From SAR92 clade bacterium H455 (GTDB lineage: Bacteria; Pseudomonadota; Gammaproteobacteria; Pseudomonadales; Porticoccaceae), in assembly GCA_024802545.1 (NCBI GenBank), contig CP103416.1, positions 1,240,001 through 1,304,000 on the forward strand: 64,000 nucleotides of DNA, in the 5' to 3' direction. This document shows, piece by piece, positions 51,021 through 59,596 of the stretch; the stretch's first letter is position 1; every line of letters starts with the position of its first letter. The notes under the pieces were generated by a model, which worked only from the letters and a program-made list of their open reading frames with translations, did not search any database and was not told where the DNA came from. A program made the translations under genes and the position numbers.

Positions 51021-51854
51021 ATGGCACAGGTTGGCAGGTTTAATAAATTAGAAGTGGTTAAAGAAGTCGATTTTGGTGTCTATTTGGATGGCGGTGAGTT
51101 GGGTACGATTTTATTGCCTCAGCGCTATATGCCAGAGGATTGTGAGCTCGGCGACTGGATTGATGTTTTTCTCTACTTTGATTCTGAAGATCTGTTAATT
51201 GCCACTACAGAAAGCCCCAGGGTCGAAGTAGGGCGCTGTGAAATGCTTAAAGTCATAGACATTAATAACGCCGGCGCCTTTATGGATTGGGGTCTGCCAA
51301 AAGATCTCCTGGTGCCATACAGCGAGCAGCTCAAGCCTATGGAAGTAGGCTATTCCTACGTGGTCTATGTATTCCACGATCAGGATAGCGACCGTATCGC
51401 TGCATCGACTCGCCTGCAGGACTACCTTGCCGAAGAGTCTGTGTGGGTTAAGCCGCGCCAGGCCGTTAGCCTGTTAATCGCTGGGCGCACCGATCTGGGC
51501 TACAAAGCGGTGATCAACGACCAGTATCTGGGGCTTATATTTCGCGATGACGCATTTAGACCACTAAAGGTCGGTGAGCGTTTGCCGGGCTTTATTAAGA
51601 GCATTCGCCCCGATGGCAAGATTGATCTGGTGATTTCACAGGGAACTCTGCAGGGTGATCACGACTTGGGTGAGCAAATTATTGAAAGTTTGCGCGCATC
51701 AGGCGGCGTCTCAACCTTGACGGATAAAAGCCAGCCAGAGGAGATATACCGTACCTTTAAGGTCTCCAAGAAAAAATATAAACAGGCGCTGGGTTCACTT
51801 TACAGAAGCAAAAGAATTTTATTGAGTGCAGAAAAAATTCAGCTTGTTGAATGA
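51021..51854 (+). CDS. S1-domain RNA-binding protein, CvfB/YitL-like
   Basis: This 277-aa cytoplasmic protein has the CvfB arrangement of repeated S1-like folds. MAQVGRFNKLEVVKEVDFGV then YLDGGELGTILLP is the first, VGRCEMLKVIDINNAGAFMD then WGLPKDLLVP the second, and LGYKAVINDQYLGLIFR the third. The C-terminal winged helix is EEIYRTFKVSKKKYKQALGS then LYRSKRILLS. CvfB proteins bind RNA and influence virulence or translation in firmicutes; the gammaproteobacterial role is less clear. A TATACT -10 with a C-rich discriminator (50928-50940) may be its promoter. Confidence 0.85.
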   Translation: MAQVGRFNKLEVVKEVDFGVYLDGGELGTILLPQRYMPEDCELGDWIDVFLYFDSEDLLIATTESPRVEVGRCEMLKVIDINNAGAFMDWGLPKDLLVPYSEQLKPMEVGYSYVVYVFHDQDSDRIAASTRLQDYLAEESVWVKPRQAVSLLIAGRTDLGYKAVINDQYLGLIFRDDAFRPLKVGERLPGFIKSIRPDGKIDLVISQGTLQGDHDLGEQIIESLRASGGVSTLTDKSQPEEIYRTFKVSKKKYKQALGSLYRSKRILLSAEKIQLVE

Positions 51855-52210
51855 TTTTATATTCCCTATTCCACGCCTCAAAAATCATGTTTTGAGGGTT
51901 AAACCTGCAATAACAGACTGTTTAAGCGCCGGAGAAAAGGCCGGTGCCCCTGATTTTGCTGATTAGCTGTGCTATCATCCCTCCGTGTTTGTGTAACACA
52001 GCTTATTTCAAAGGTCTCATATGGCCTGTCTAAAAAAATCTGAGCCATAGAGCTTAGTAATCAAAATTAGTCTAAATGGATTTAGTTATTTAAATAATGC
52101 CTCTCTCTTTGTTGAGGGAAGCATCAGGGAGTTATTTGAAGAAAAATATGTAATTGCCAAATTTTTTTGGCGTTGCGTAGAATAAAATTCATTTTACGGG
52201 GAGTTTCAAT
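51855..52210. other. Upstream region of the second TonB receptor
   Basis: These 356 bp hold the extended -10 element at 51970 and a predicted leader of roughly 230 nt that is AT-rich, with GGGGAG as Shine-Dalgarno 8 nt before the ATG. A GC-rich inverted stretch (GCCGG...GGCCGG, about 51929-51945) lies just upstream of the promoter, possibly the end of the S1 gene transcript. No gene is visible. Confidence 0.4.
51970..51978 (+). promoter_or_regulatory. Extended -10 promoter candidate for the TonB receptor gene
   Basis: TG-C-TATCAT followed by CCCTCCGTG. It is nearly the same string as the EPS promoter at 2264 (CTGTGCTATYATCCCKCCG in both), including the GC-rich discriminator. There is no good -35. 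Confidence 0.4.
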
Positions 52211-54991
52211 ATGTATAGAAATAACAGACTAAGTTTGGCGGTTTCGATTGCCATGGGTGCTTCATTTGCTGGTATGGCAAATGCAGCGATTGAGGAGGTT
52301 ATCGTAACAGCAACTAAAACCTCTGCTAGCACTCAGGATATTGCAGTAGCAGTTTCTGCAATTACTTCAGAAAAACTGGACCAAATGGGCGTTGCAAATT
52401 TCGAAGACTATTTAATTCAACTTCCCGGTGTTACCGCCGGCGGTAGTGGTCCTGGACAGAATACAATTTATATCCGTGGTGTAGCATCGACTACCCCTAA
52501 CTTGACAACCGCTGGTGTAGCCGGTTTGGCTCCCAACGTAGCACTCTATTTAGATGAGCAGCCGCTCTCGCAGCCGGGCCGTAATCTGGATGTTTACGCA
52601 GCCGATATGAACCGTATCGAAGTACTTTCTGGACCTCAGGGCACCTTGTTTGGCGCCAGCTCGCAGGCCGGTACAGTACGTTTGATCACTAACAAGCCAG
52701 ATCCCACTGATACCTACGGTCGCGTTAAAGTTGGTATCTCGAAGACAGCTAAAGGTGAGGCTAGCAATAGCATCGAAGCCATGTTCAATATGCCGGTTAA
52801 CGACAAGCTAACAGTCCGTGGTGTGGTTTATCGCGATGATCAAGGTGGTTATATTGATAACGTACATGGAACCGTTACTGCTCTTGAGAGTGCGCGTTTC
52901 CGTGAAGCAGGTACTATGCGCTCGAATGGCGTTGCAGTATCTGATCTGCGTGCCGGATTCCAGACTCAGACGTATATCGATTCTATTCAGGGTCTGTCTT
53001 ATCAGGAAAATAGGGTTCCTTTAGATCCAACTGATCCTGCAAGCTATGCGCTGGTTGATTTTCAAGAGGCTGACAACAGCGCTTTGGTTGAAGACGATTT
53101 TAACGACGCAATGTATGAAGGCTTTAGAATCGGCGCGTTGGTTGATCTCAACGAAGACTGGTCTCTGCTGTTAGGTTATGGTCATCAAGACTTGGAGACC
53201 GATGGTGTATTCCAGGCCGATCCCAACTTAGGTACAGATAGTCCGTCTGTGCAGCGTTTTAGCCCAGACACCTTGGAAGATTCCTTTGATAACATTAACT
53301 GGAAGCTCGAAGGCCGTATTGGCGCGCTAGACATTGTTTACGCTGGTGCCTATACCAAGCGCGAAACAGATCAGGTAGTGGATTACACCGATTACTTGTT
53401 TGTTGGTCAGTATCTTCCTTACTATATCTGTGACACTACAGTGACCTATCCTGAGTACAACTACTACAATCCCGGTTATGCCTCAAACATTCCTGCTGGC
53501 ACTTGCTACGCACCGGATACCTATGTTGAAAGCTACAGTGAAACTACCGTTAGCACTCATGAACTGCGTTTCACTACAGATCAAGATAAGTCTATCCGCG
53601 CAACTGGTGGCGCCTTCTATAGTGACTTGGAACTTCAAGAGCGGGTCAACTTCCGCTATCCGGGTATGACTCAAGCTAACTTCTGGAATCTATATGACGG
53701 CGCAGATTCACCGCTAAATTTGCCTTTTGATGACGGCTTTTTGTCTCAGACTGGTGCTTTCGAGCGCGACACAATTTTCAGAAACGATATTAAGCGCACC
53801 GATGAGCAGGTTGGCGTTTTTGGTGAAGTAACCTTTGATCTAAACGATGAGTTCTCCTTTACTGCAGGCGCTCGTTGGTATGACGTTCGTGTTGATATGG
53901 AAGGTGGTGCCAACTCATCATTTGGTAATTTCTTTCAGGGCCAAGATGTCAACGCATTCGGTACTAACATCACCGATCTTTACGATGGTGATGGCAAGCT
54001 GACCTTTATTGGTGACAGTAAGCTGGCTACCCGAATCACATTTGAAGACGGTGTAACCTTCGATGAAGTTAAAGCAGCTCTAACTGCTGCTGATGGCTTT
54101 AGTGTTGGTCGTGGCTCTGTAGCCAATGCGCCCAATGCGATCAGTGATGTAGAAATCACCGGTATCCTCAACGCACTGAAAGCTCCAGATGAAGCCAAGA
54201 CTAGCGGGACTATTGTCAAGGCGACATTGAACTGGACGCCTAATGAAAACGTGCTGTTCTACGGCACTTATTCCGAAGGCTTCCGTCCTGGTCTGCTGAA
54301 CCGTCCTGGTGGCGCCTCTAATGCTGCTGGCTACACTGTGCCATTTGAGCTGATGACCGATGAAGTGACCAACTATGAATTTGGTTGGAAAACTGATCTG
54401 TTAAACGGCCAGTTACGCTTCAATGGTAGTGCGTTCTTTGTAGAGATTGAAAACCTGCAAACTACAATCTTCGATCCTTCGATTGCTAACCTGTTCTTCT
54501 CAGATAACGCAGCAAACGCCGAAGTGACTGGTGTAGAAACTGACTTTATCTTGGCACTGGATTCGCTTCAGGGTTTGACTATTAGTGGTGGCATGTCGAT
54601 CTTAGACACTGAGATCACTAAGGTTCTAACGCCAACAGACGACGTTGTTAAGGGCGATTCACTGGCATTTGCTCCGGAATTCCAAGCCAATTTGCAGGCG
54701 CGCTATGAATGGGCTCTGTCATCTGGGTTTGTTGCTCACGTGATGCCTCATGTTGCGCACTCGGATAAGTCTTATAGTGATATCATCCGCATGAATCGCG
54801 ATGAGATCCAGGGCTGGACCATGGTGGGTATCACTGCTGGTATAACGGGTGAAACCTGGGGTGCCGAGTTGTTTGTCGACAACCTGACGGATCAGCGCGC
54901 CGAACTGTCGCGAAACTTCGTTAACGACAGAGAGCGTGTTTCATACGCAAGACCCCGCACTATGGGAATGCGTCTGACTTACAATTTCTAA
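52211..54991 (+). CDS. TonB-dependent receptor
   Basis: This 926-aa outer-membrane receptor has a signal peptide ending GMANA, then IEEVIVTATKTSASTQDIAV as TonB box/early plug. YIRGVAS, ALYLDEQPLSQPG and NRIEVLSGPQGTLFGASSQA are the plug, and SGPQGTLFG replaces the more usual RGPQGTLYG. The barrel follows, with a large extracellular-loop insert near residues 400-480 containing an aromatic-rich TYPEYNYYNPGY stretch, and ends MGMRLTYNF. It is monocistronic, between an extended -10 promoter and a strong terminator. The ligand is unknown. Confidence 0.93.
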   Translation: MYRNNRLSLAVSIAMGASFAGMANAAIEEVIVTATKTSASTQDIAVAVSAITSEKLDQMGVANFEDYLIQLPGVTAGGSGPGQNTIYIRGVASTTPNLTTAGVAGLAPNVALYLDEQPLSQPGRNLDVYAADMNRIEVLSGPQGTLFGASSQAGTVRLITNKPDPTDTYGRVKVGISKTAKGEASNSIEAMFNMPVNDKLTVRGVVYRDDQGGYIDNVHGTVTALESARFREAGTMRSNGVAVSDLRAGFQTQTYIDSIQGLSYQENRVPLDPTDPASYALVDFQEADNSALVEDDFNDAMYEGFRIGALVDLNEDWSLLLGYGHQDLETDGVFQADPNLGTDSPSVQRFSPDTLEDSFDNINWKLEGRIGALDIVYAGAYTKRETDQVVDYTDYLFVGQYLPYYICDTTVTYPEYNYYNPGYASNIPAGTCYAPDTYVESYSETTVSTHELRFTTDQDKSIRATGGAFYSDLELQERVNFRYPGMTQANFWNLYDGADSPLNLPFDDGFLSQTGAFERDTIFRNDIKRTDEQVGVFGEVTFDLNDEFSFTAGARWYDVRVDMEGGANSSFGNFFQGQDVNAFGTNITDLYDGDGKLTFIGDSKLATRITFEDGVTFDEVKAALTAADGFSVGRGSVANAPNAISDVEITGILNALKAPDEAKTSGTIVKATLNWTPNENVLFYGTYSEGFRPGLLNRPGGASNAAGYTVPFELMTDEVTNYEFGWKTDLLNGQLRFNGSAFFVEIENLQTTIFDPSIANLFFSDNAANAEVTGVETDFILALDSLQGLTISGGMSILDTEITKVLTPTDDVVKGDSLAFAPEFQANLQARYEWALSSGFVAHVMPHVAHSDKSYSDIIRMNRDEIQGWTMVGITAGITGETWGAELFVDNLTDQRAELSRNFVNDRERVSYARPRTMGMRLTYNF

Positions 54992-55016
54992 TCAAAAGTA
55001 GTCAAATGTTAAATCT

Positions 55017-55043
55017 ATATGCCCCGTTTAGGGGCATATTTTT
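55017..55043 (+). terminator. Intrinsic terminator of the TonB receptor gene
   Basis: ATATGCCCC, loop GTTTA, GGGGCATAT followed by TTTT. It has a perfect 9-bp stem and lies 25 bp after the stop. Confidence 0.93.
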
Positions 55044-55061
55044 GCCTGAAGGGAATGTATT

Positions 55062-57041
55062 TTGAAGCAGCAAGACAAGATCCAGATTGAACAGTTGATG
55101 CGTGACAAACACTTTGATGATGCACTTGTAGCCTTAGCCGCGATCTTTGAAACTCAGACTAACAGTGTTGATGCTTTTTACTACAGCGCAGTTTGCCTTA
55201 GGTACCTCAATCGATTTGATGAAGCTCTGGAGCAATTGCAGGCGTTGAGGAAAATTGCACCAAGCTACGGTCGAGGGCTTCAAGAAGAGGGACATATTCA
55301 TCGTGCCAAGGGTAATTTAAGGAAAGCACTGCACCTGTATACCCGAGCCACCCATGCTAATCCCTCACTGCAGGGAAGTTGGCGTGGACAGATTGAGATA
55401 TTACTCAAACAGAATCGAGAGTCCGAGGCGTTAAGGTTAAAGCCCCATCTAGAGCGGGTTTTAAAAATGCCTCCGCCGTTAATTGCGGCTATGGACCATA
55501 TAGCCCAAGGCAAACTGTCTAATGCTGAGGATCTTTGTCGAGACTTTCTAAAGCAGCGTCCTCACCATGTCGAGGCTATGCGACTTCTGGCGGAAGTGGG
55601 CATGAAGTTAAATATACTCCACGACGCCGAGTTTTTGCTCGAAAGTGCGCTTAAGTTGGAGCCTGAAAATGACCTCTTGCGGGTCGACTATATTGAGGCT
55701 CTGCGCAAGCGTCAAAAGATTGAGGCCGCGCATGCCGAGGTAATGACACTTTATAGCGATAACCCTGGCAATGTCCATTTTGAATCACTTTATGCAGTCT
55801 TATGTATGCAGATGGGCGACTATGACAAAGCGCTGGAGTTGTTTGATAGTGTGCTTGCCAAGATTCCTGGAGACCCGGTAACCCTGACATCAAAAGGGCA
55901 CGCCCTAAAGACTCGCGGCAATACGTCCGAGGCTATTGCGTCCTACAAAAAGGCCACTCAAAGTAGTCTCGCCTATGGTGAAGCCTGGCATTCTCTGGCG
56001 AATCTAAAAACAGTTAAATTCAACGACGAAGATATTGGCAAAATGCTCGCTCAGTTAGAGGGCGATGATTTAAAGTTTATGGACCGCGTCTATATTAATT
56101 TTTCACTGGGCAAAGCCTTTGAAGATGCGGAAAAATTTGATCAGGCTTTCAGTCATTACGCCGCGGGCAACAAAGCCAAAAAAGCTCAGAGCCGCTATTC
56201 TGCGCAGCAGATGACCGACGAGTTTAATCAGCAAAAACAGGTCTTTAGTCCTGCGTTTATCAGTGCTGCCAAAGACTCTGGGCACAGTGCAGCTGATCCA
56301 ATCTTTGTGGTTGGGTTGCCGAGAGCTGGCTCTACGCTGTTGGAGCAAATACTCTCTTCCCACAGTCAGGTTGACGGCACGCTTGAATTGCCCAATGTGC
56401 TCTCGCTGGTCAACGAATTGCGCAGAGGGGGCAATATGACCGGGGATAATTTATACCCGAGTATTTTGCAAACCCTTGATAACAGTAAATACCGTGAGTT
56501 TGGCGAAACCTATATTGCAGATACCCAGGTTCATCGCCAGGGTGCGCCATTTTTTATCGACAAAATGCCGAATAATTTCAGGCATATTGGCTTGATTAAG
56601 CTGATGCTGCCGAATGCCAAAATTATCGATGCCCGCCGTCACCCCTTAGGCTGCTGTTTCAGTGGCTACAAGCAGCTGTTCGCTGAAGGCCAGGCCTTTA
56701 GTTATGACCTTGCCGATGCTGGAACCTACTTCCGTGACTATGAGTCATTGATGGATTTCTGGCAGGAGGCCTTTCCAGAGCAAATATTGCATGTGCAGTA
56801 CGAGGATGTGGTGAATGACTTTGAGACACAGGTGCGTCGAATTTTGGACTACTGTGGATTGCCTTTTGAAGAAGCCTGCTTAAGTTTTTATAAAACCGAA
56901 CGCGCAGTGCGAACACCTTCTTCCGAGCAGGTGCGTCAACCTATCTACCGCGGTGGCATAGATCAGTGGAAGAACTTTGAAGCCCACTTAGATCCGCTAA
57001 AAGAGGCCTTGGGTTCAGTGTTGGATCGATACCCCAGTTAG
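55062..57041 (+). CDS. TPR-repeat sulfotransferase
   Basis: This 659-aa protein starts at TTG 55062, with GAAGGGA 7 nt upstream. Residues 1-390 are tetratricopeptide repeats (for example SVDAFYYSAVCLRYLNRFDE, then GDPVTLTSKGHALKTRGNTS). Residues about 405-655 are a sulfotransferase domain: DPIFVVGLPRAGSTLLEQIL is the PAPS 5'-phosphosulfate loop, IIDARRHPLGCCFSGYKQLF the 3'-phosphate site, and LHVQYEDVVNDFETQVRRIL the C-terminal helix. Bacterial members with this fusion are common, but acceptors are mostly unknown; a protein Tyr or glycan acceptor is possible. No polysaccharide gene is adjacent, in contrast to the cluster at 4.7-9.3 kb. Confidence 0.88.
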   Translation: MKQQDKIQIEQLMRDKHFDDALVALAAIFETQTNSVDAFYYSAVCLRYLNRFDEALEQLQALRKIAPSYGRGLQEEGHIHRAKGNLRKALHLYTRATHANPSLQGSWRGQIEILLKQNRESEALRLKPHLERVLKMPPPLIAAMDHIAQGKLSNAEDLCRDFLKQRPHHVEAMRLLAEVGMKLNILHDAEFLLESALKLEPENDLLRVDYIEALRKRQKIEAAHAEVMTLYSDNPGNVHFESLYAVLCMQMGDYDKALELFDSVLAKIPGDPVTLTSKGHALKTRGNTSEAIASYKKATQSSLAYGEAWHSLANLKTVKFNDEDIGKMLAQLEGDDLKFMDRVYINFSLGKAFEDAEKFDQAFSHYAAGNKAKKAQSRYSAQQMTDEFNQQKQVFSPAFISAAKDSGHSAADPIFVVGLPRAGSTLLEQILSSHSQVDGTLELPNVLSLVNELRRGGNMTGDNLYPSILQTLDNSKYREFGETYIADTQVHRQGAPFFIDKMPNNFRHIGLIKLMLPNAKIIDARRHPLGCCFSGYKQLFAEGQAFSYDLADAGTYFRDYESLMDFWQEAFPEQILHVQYEDVVNDFETQVRRILDYCGLPFEEACLSFYKTERAVRTPSSEQVRQPIYRGGIDQWKNFEAHLDPLKEALGSVLDRYPS

Positions 57042-57097
57042 CAAAAAGGTGGTAGAGCCTAAGTAGAAACATCAATACAGAGTAGTGGGAGTGCAAT

Positions 57098-58117
57098 GTG
57101 ACTGAAATAATAATGACTGAAAGAGAAATTCAGCAGCTAGTAGAACAATGCCTGACGGCCAATGGCTGCAACGCCGACAATGCTGCAGCACTGGGGCGCA
57201 CCATCGCCTCAGCCGAGAGAGATGGCAGCGCCTCCCACGGTTTGTTCCGCATGCCCGGCTATATAGCCTCCCTGCGCAGCGGCAAGGTCAATGGCAATGC
57301 AGTGCCAAGCGTCACCCGTATCTCCCCTGCAGTGGTCAAGGTGGACGGTGATCACGGCTATGCGCCACTGGCCCTGGAGAAAGGCCGTGAAGCTCTCATT
57401 GAAGCTGCTCGGGAGAATGGCATTGCCGCCATGGCGCTGGTCAATGTGCATCACTTTGCCTCTCTGTGGGTTGAGGTGGAGCCGATTGCCCAAGCTGGAT
57501 TAGTGGCAATGGCCTTTACCACCTATAAGCCCGCCGTGGTGCCCGCTGGTGGCAAAGAGCCTTTATTCGGCACCAACCCCATGTGCTTTGGCTGGCCTCG
57601 TGGAGACAAGCCGCCACTGGTGTTTGATCAGGCCTCTGCGTCCATGGCTCGTGGCGAAGTGATGATCGCCGCCCGAGATGGACATCCGGTGCCCATGGGT
57701 ACAGGTGTAGATGCCGAGGGCAATCAGACTACAGACGCACAGAAGATTATCGACGGCGGCGCACTGCTGCCCTTTGGAGGTCACAAAGGTTCGACCATTG
57801 CCATGATGATTGAGCTGTTGGTGGCGGGTCTGACTGGTATGGACTTCAGTTATGAAGCCCAGAAGAATGACAATAACGATGGTGGTCCACCGAATGGCGG
57901 AGAGTTTATGCTCGCCATAGACCCCAATCGTTTTGGCGATGCCGAGGGTTGGTTAAACCACTCCGAGGCGTTTTTAGAGCGCTTGGCAGGGATGGAGGGA
58001 GCTCATATACCGGGCAATCGTCGTTATGCCAACCGCGCGAAAAGTGCTGTCGACGGCATTACAGTGAGTGCTAAAACCCATGCTAGCTGTATTGAATTTA
58101 TTAATACTGCCAGCTAG
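57098..58117 (+). CDS. Ldh-family NAD(P)H oxidoreductase (pyrroline/piperideine-2-carboxylate reductase-like)
   Basis: This 339-aa enzyme is of the malate/L-lactate/ketimine reductase family, which has its own NAD-binding fold. ERDGSASHGLFRMPGY carries the conserved Ser-His, VNVHHFASLWVE and GTNPMCFGWPR line the active site, and FGGHKGSTIAMMIELL binds cofactor. The SASHGLFRMPGY form is closest, to my knowledge, to Pip2C/Pyr2C reductases (DpkA, LhpD) that reduce cyclic imines to L-pipecolate or L-proline. It starts at GTG 57098 (or ATG 57113). Next to a KGSADH-like gene and a BCCT transporter it fits a proline-analogue or betaine pathway. Confidence 0.8.
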   Translation: MTEIIMTEREIQQLVEQCLTANGCNADNAAALGRTIASAERDGSASHGLFRMPGYIASLRSGKVNGNAVPSVTRISPAVVKVDGDHGYAPLALEKGREALIEAARENGIAAMALVNVHHFASLWVEVEPIAQAGLVAMAFTTYKPAVVPAGGKEPLFGTNPMCFGWPRGDKPPLVFDQASASMARGEVMIAARDGHPVPMGTGVDAEGNQTTDAQKIIDGGALLPFGGHKGSTIAMMIELLVAGLTGMDFSYEAQKNDNNDGGPPNGGEFMLAIDPNRFGDAEGWLNHSEAFLERLAGMEGAHIPGNRRYANRAKSAVDGITVSAKTHASCIEFINTAS

Positions 58118-58173
58118 AGAACGTCTTGTAATTGAAGGACTTCTTTTAAAGACCATCCTTTACAGGCTATGGT

Positions 58174-59076
58174 TTAAAGAACAGTCAGTCCGTACTTCTT
58201 CACCTGCTGAGGCGTCTCGCGAATAATGGTTTCGATCATTGCCTCAGCGGCTGGGGAAAGTGCCCAGTCCTTGCGTGTAATCAGGTAGATCTCACTGGTC
58301 TCTGTGGGTGTCAGTGGTCGTGATAGCAAATCATCAGCCGTCTTGGGTATTGCCAGAGAGGGCAGCACGGATACGCCCAGATTAGATCTCAGCATGGCGA
58401 CCAGAGTGGTGATATTGGGGAAATCAAACTTTGACTGCCCCAGGTCTTGGCGGGCGCGCAGAGCCTTGGTGACGCCGGTATCGAGAAAGGTTACCTTATC
58501 CAACTGGTCCCAGCCAATCACCCCGGTATCCTGCGCCAGAGGATGATCCCGATGACAGATCAATTCCAGCTGATCCGCAAATAGCGGCGTGAACTCGAGC
58601 AGCTTATTGGTGTTCCAGCGACTGCCGATGCCAAAGTCCACCTCATTGCGCTCCACACGACCCTGCACACCACGAGAGCTATCATCGTCGAGGTGGAGTT
58701 TAATGCTGGGAAATTCCGTGGCGAAGGTTTTGATAATATCCGGCAATAGGTTGGTGGCTACCGAAGGCACCGCCGCCATGCTCACATGACCGCTGCGGCC
58801 TTCGGCGATAGCTCTCAAATCATAGATTGCGCTGTCAAATTCCCGCACTAGACGCTCGGCGATGGGTAAGAAATTTTCACCCTCTGCCGTGGTGCTGACA
58901 TTGCGCGTGGTGCGTTGCAGAAGCTTTAGGCCGACAAACTCTTCGAGCTGTTTTACTGCTAAGGTGATAGCCGGTTGGGTGCGCGAGAGTTTTTCTGCGG
59001 CACGGTTAAAGCTGCCTTCATTGGCTACCGCTATAAAGCTGCGCAGGTGTCTGAGACTAACGTTTAGATGATTGAT
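58174..59076 (-). CDS. LysR-family transcriptional regulator; probable AUC start
   Basis: Translation on the minus strand from 59076 gives a complete 300-aa LysR protein. NHLNVSLRHLRSFIAVANEG, then SFNRAAEKLSRTQPAITLAV, KQLEEFVGLKLLQRTTRNVS and TTAEGENFLPIAERLV form the full winged-helix and linker; then the GHVSMAAVPSVATNLLPDII effector domain follows. No ATG, GTG or TTG exists upstream of GTG 58848, which would delete the whole DNA-binding domain; a TAA closes the frame at 59103-59105. ATC at 59076 has AAAGG 7 nt upstream and ATT at 59082 is the other option. It converges with the Ldh-family gene and diverges from the aldehyde dehydrogenase operon, which it probably controls. Confidence 0.85.
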   Translation of the reverse strand: MNHLNVSLRHLRSFIAVANEGSFNRAAEKLSRTQPAITLAVKQLEEFVGLKLLQRTTRNVSTTAEGENFLPIAERLVREFDSAIYDLRAIAEGRSGHVSMAAVPSVATNLLPDIIKTFATEFPSIKLHLDDDSSRGVQGRVERNEVDFGIGSRWNTNKLLEFTPLFADQLELICHRDHPLAQDTGVIGWDQLDKVTFLDTGVTKALRARQDLGQSKFDFPNITTLVAMLRSNLGVSVLPSLAIPKTADDLLSRPLTPTETSEIYLITRKDWALSPAAEAMIETIIRETPQQVKKYGLTVL

Positions 59077-59118
59077 ATAAATACCTTTGTCGTTATTTTA
59101 ATTCTGGCCACCTTATTT

Positions 59119-59206
59119 TGTCATCCCGACAGAGCGTAGCGACGAGGGATCTCGAGATCTCTCACATGCGTTCGAGATGACAGAGTTGTGTGTTCGAGAT
59201 GACAAA
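59119..59206. repeat. 88-bp intergenic repeat, copy 1
   Basis: It runs from TGTCATCCCGACAGAGCG through GAGGGATCTCGAGATCTC to TTCGAGATGACAAA. Copy 2 lies 137 bp on and differs at one base within the first 85. It contains GAGATCTCGAGATC-like dyad symmetry. Confidence 0.85.
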
Positions 59207-59255
59207 TTGGTCCACAGTGCCGACCATTACAACTGTAATCCGGGCGATCTTATTG

Positions 59256-59343
59256 TGTCATCCCGACAGAGCGCAGCGACGAGGGATCTCGAGATCTCTC
59301 ACATGCGTTCGAGATGACAGAGTTGTGTGTTCGAGATGACAAA
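59256..59343. repeat. 88-bp intergenic repeat, copy 2
   Basis: This is the same unit as at 59119 (GCGCAGC here, GCGTAGC there). The right part continues into the 22-bp tandem array. Confidence 0.85.
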
Positions 59344-59410
59344 CTTGTGTGTTCGAGATGACAATCTTGTGCGGTCGAAATGGCAGACATATGCGGTCCC
59401 GATGACACTC
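59308..59410. repeat. 22-bp tandem repeat array
   Basis: Units start at 59308, 59330, 59352, 59374 and 59396 (partial): TTCGAGATGACA-N3-TTGTGTG in the first two, with growing divergence rightward (GTCGAAATGGCA in the fourth). There are no unique spacers between units, so it is not a CRISPR array. Confidence 0.8.
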
Positions 59411-59419
59411 CATACCCTG

Positions 59420-59444
59420 TCATCCTTAGCGAAGCCGAAGGATC
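59420..59444. repeat. Dispersed repeat, partner of 40202-40226
   Basis: TCATCCTTAGCGAAGCCGAA then GGATC is the reverse complement of 40202-40226 with one mismatch (T for G in the CCTTAGC/CCTGAGC position). Confidence 0.8.
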
Positions 59445-59596
59445 TCCTGCAGCTTTGCAGTGAATTTTTAGAACAATAACAATAAATTAATTTAACTTAT
59501 ATATCTATAGTATTTTTTAATTAGATTTATAGCTGAATAAGCATAAGATTAGCCAGCCGCAGGGCGCTAATCGTTATAAAAATAAGGGGAGTCAGC

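Larger units (their letters stand above)
59077..59596. other. Divergent intergenic region rich in repeats
   Basis: The 520 bp between the LysR and aldehyde dehydrogenase genes hold two copies of a roughly 88-bp repeat, a 22-bp tandem array and a dispersed repeat, then about 110 bp of AT-rich sequence (59465-59580) that should contain the LysR operator and the operon promoter. AAGGGG is the Shine-Dalgarno sequence before ATG 59597. Confidence 0.55.

Noticed and set aside
59308-59410. Possible CRISPR array (22-bp repeated units)
   Set aside because: Units are contiguous with no unique spacers, they decay steadily, and no cas gene is near; it is a simple tandem repeat.
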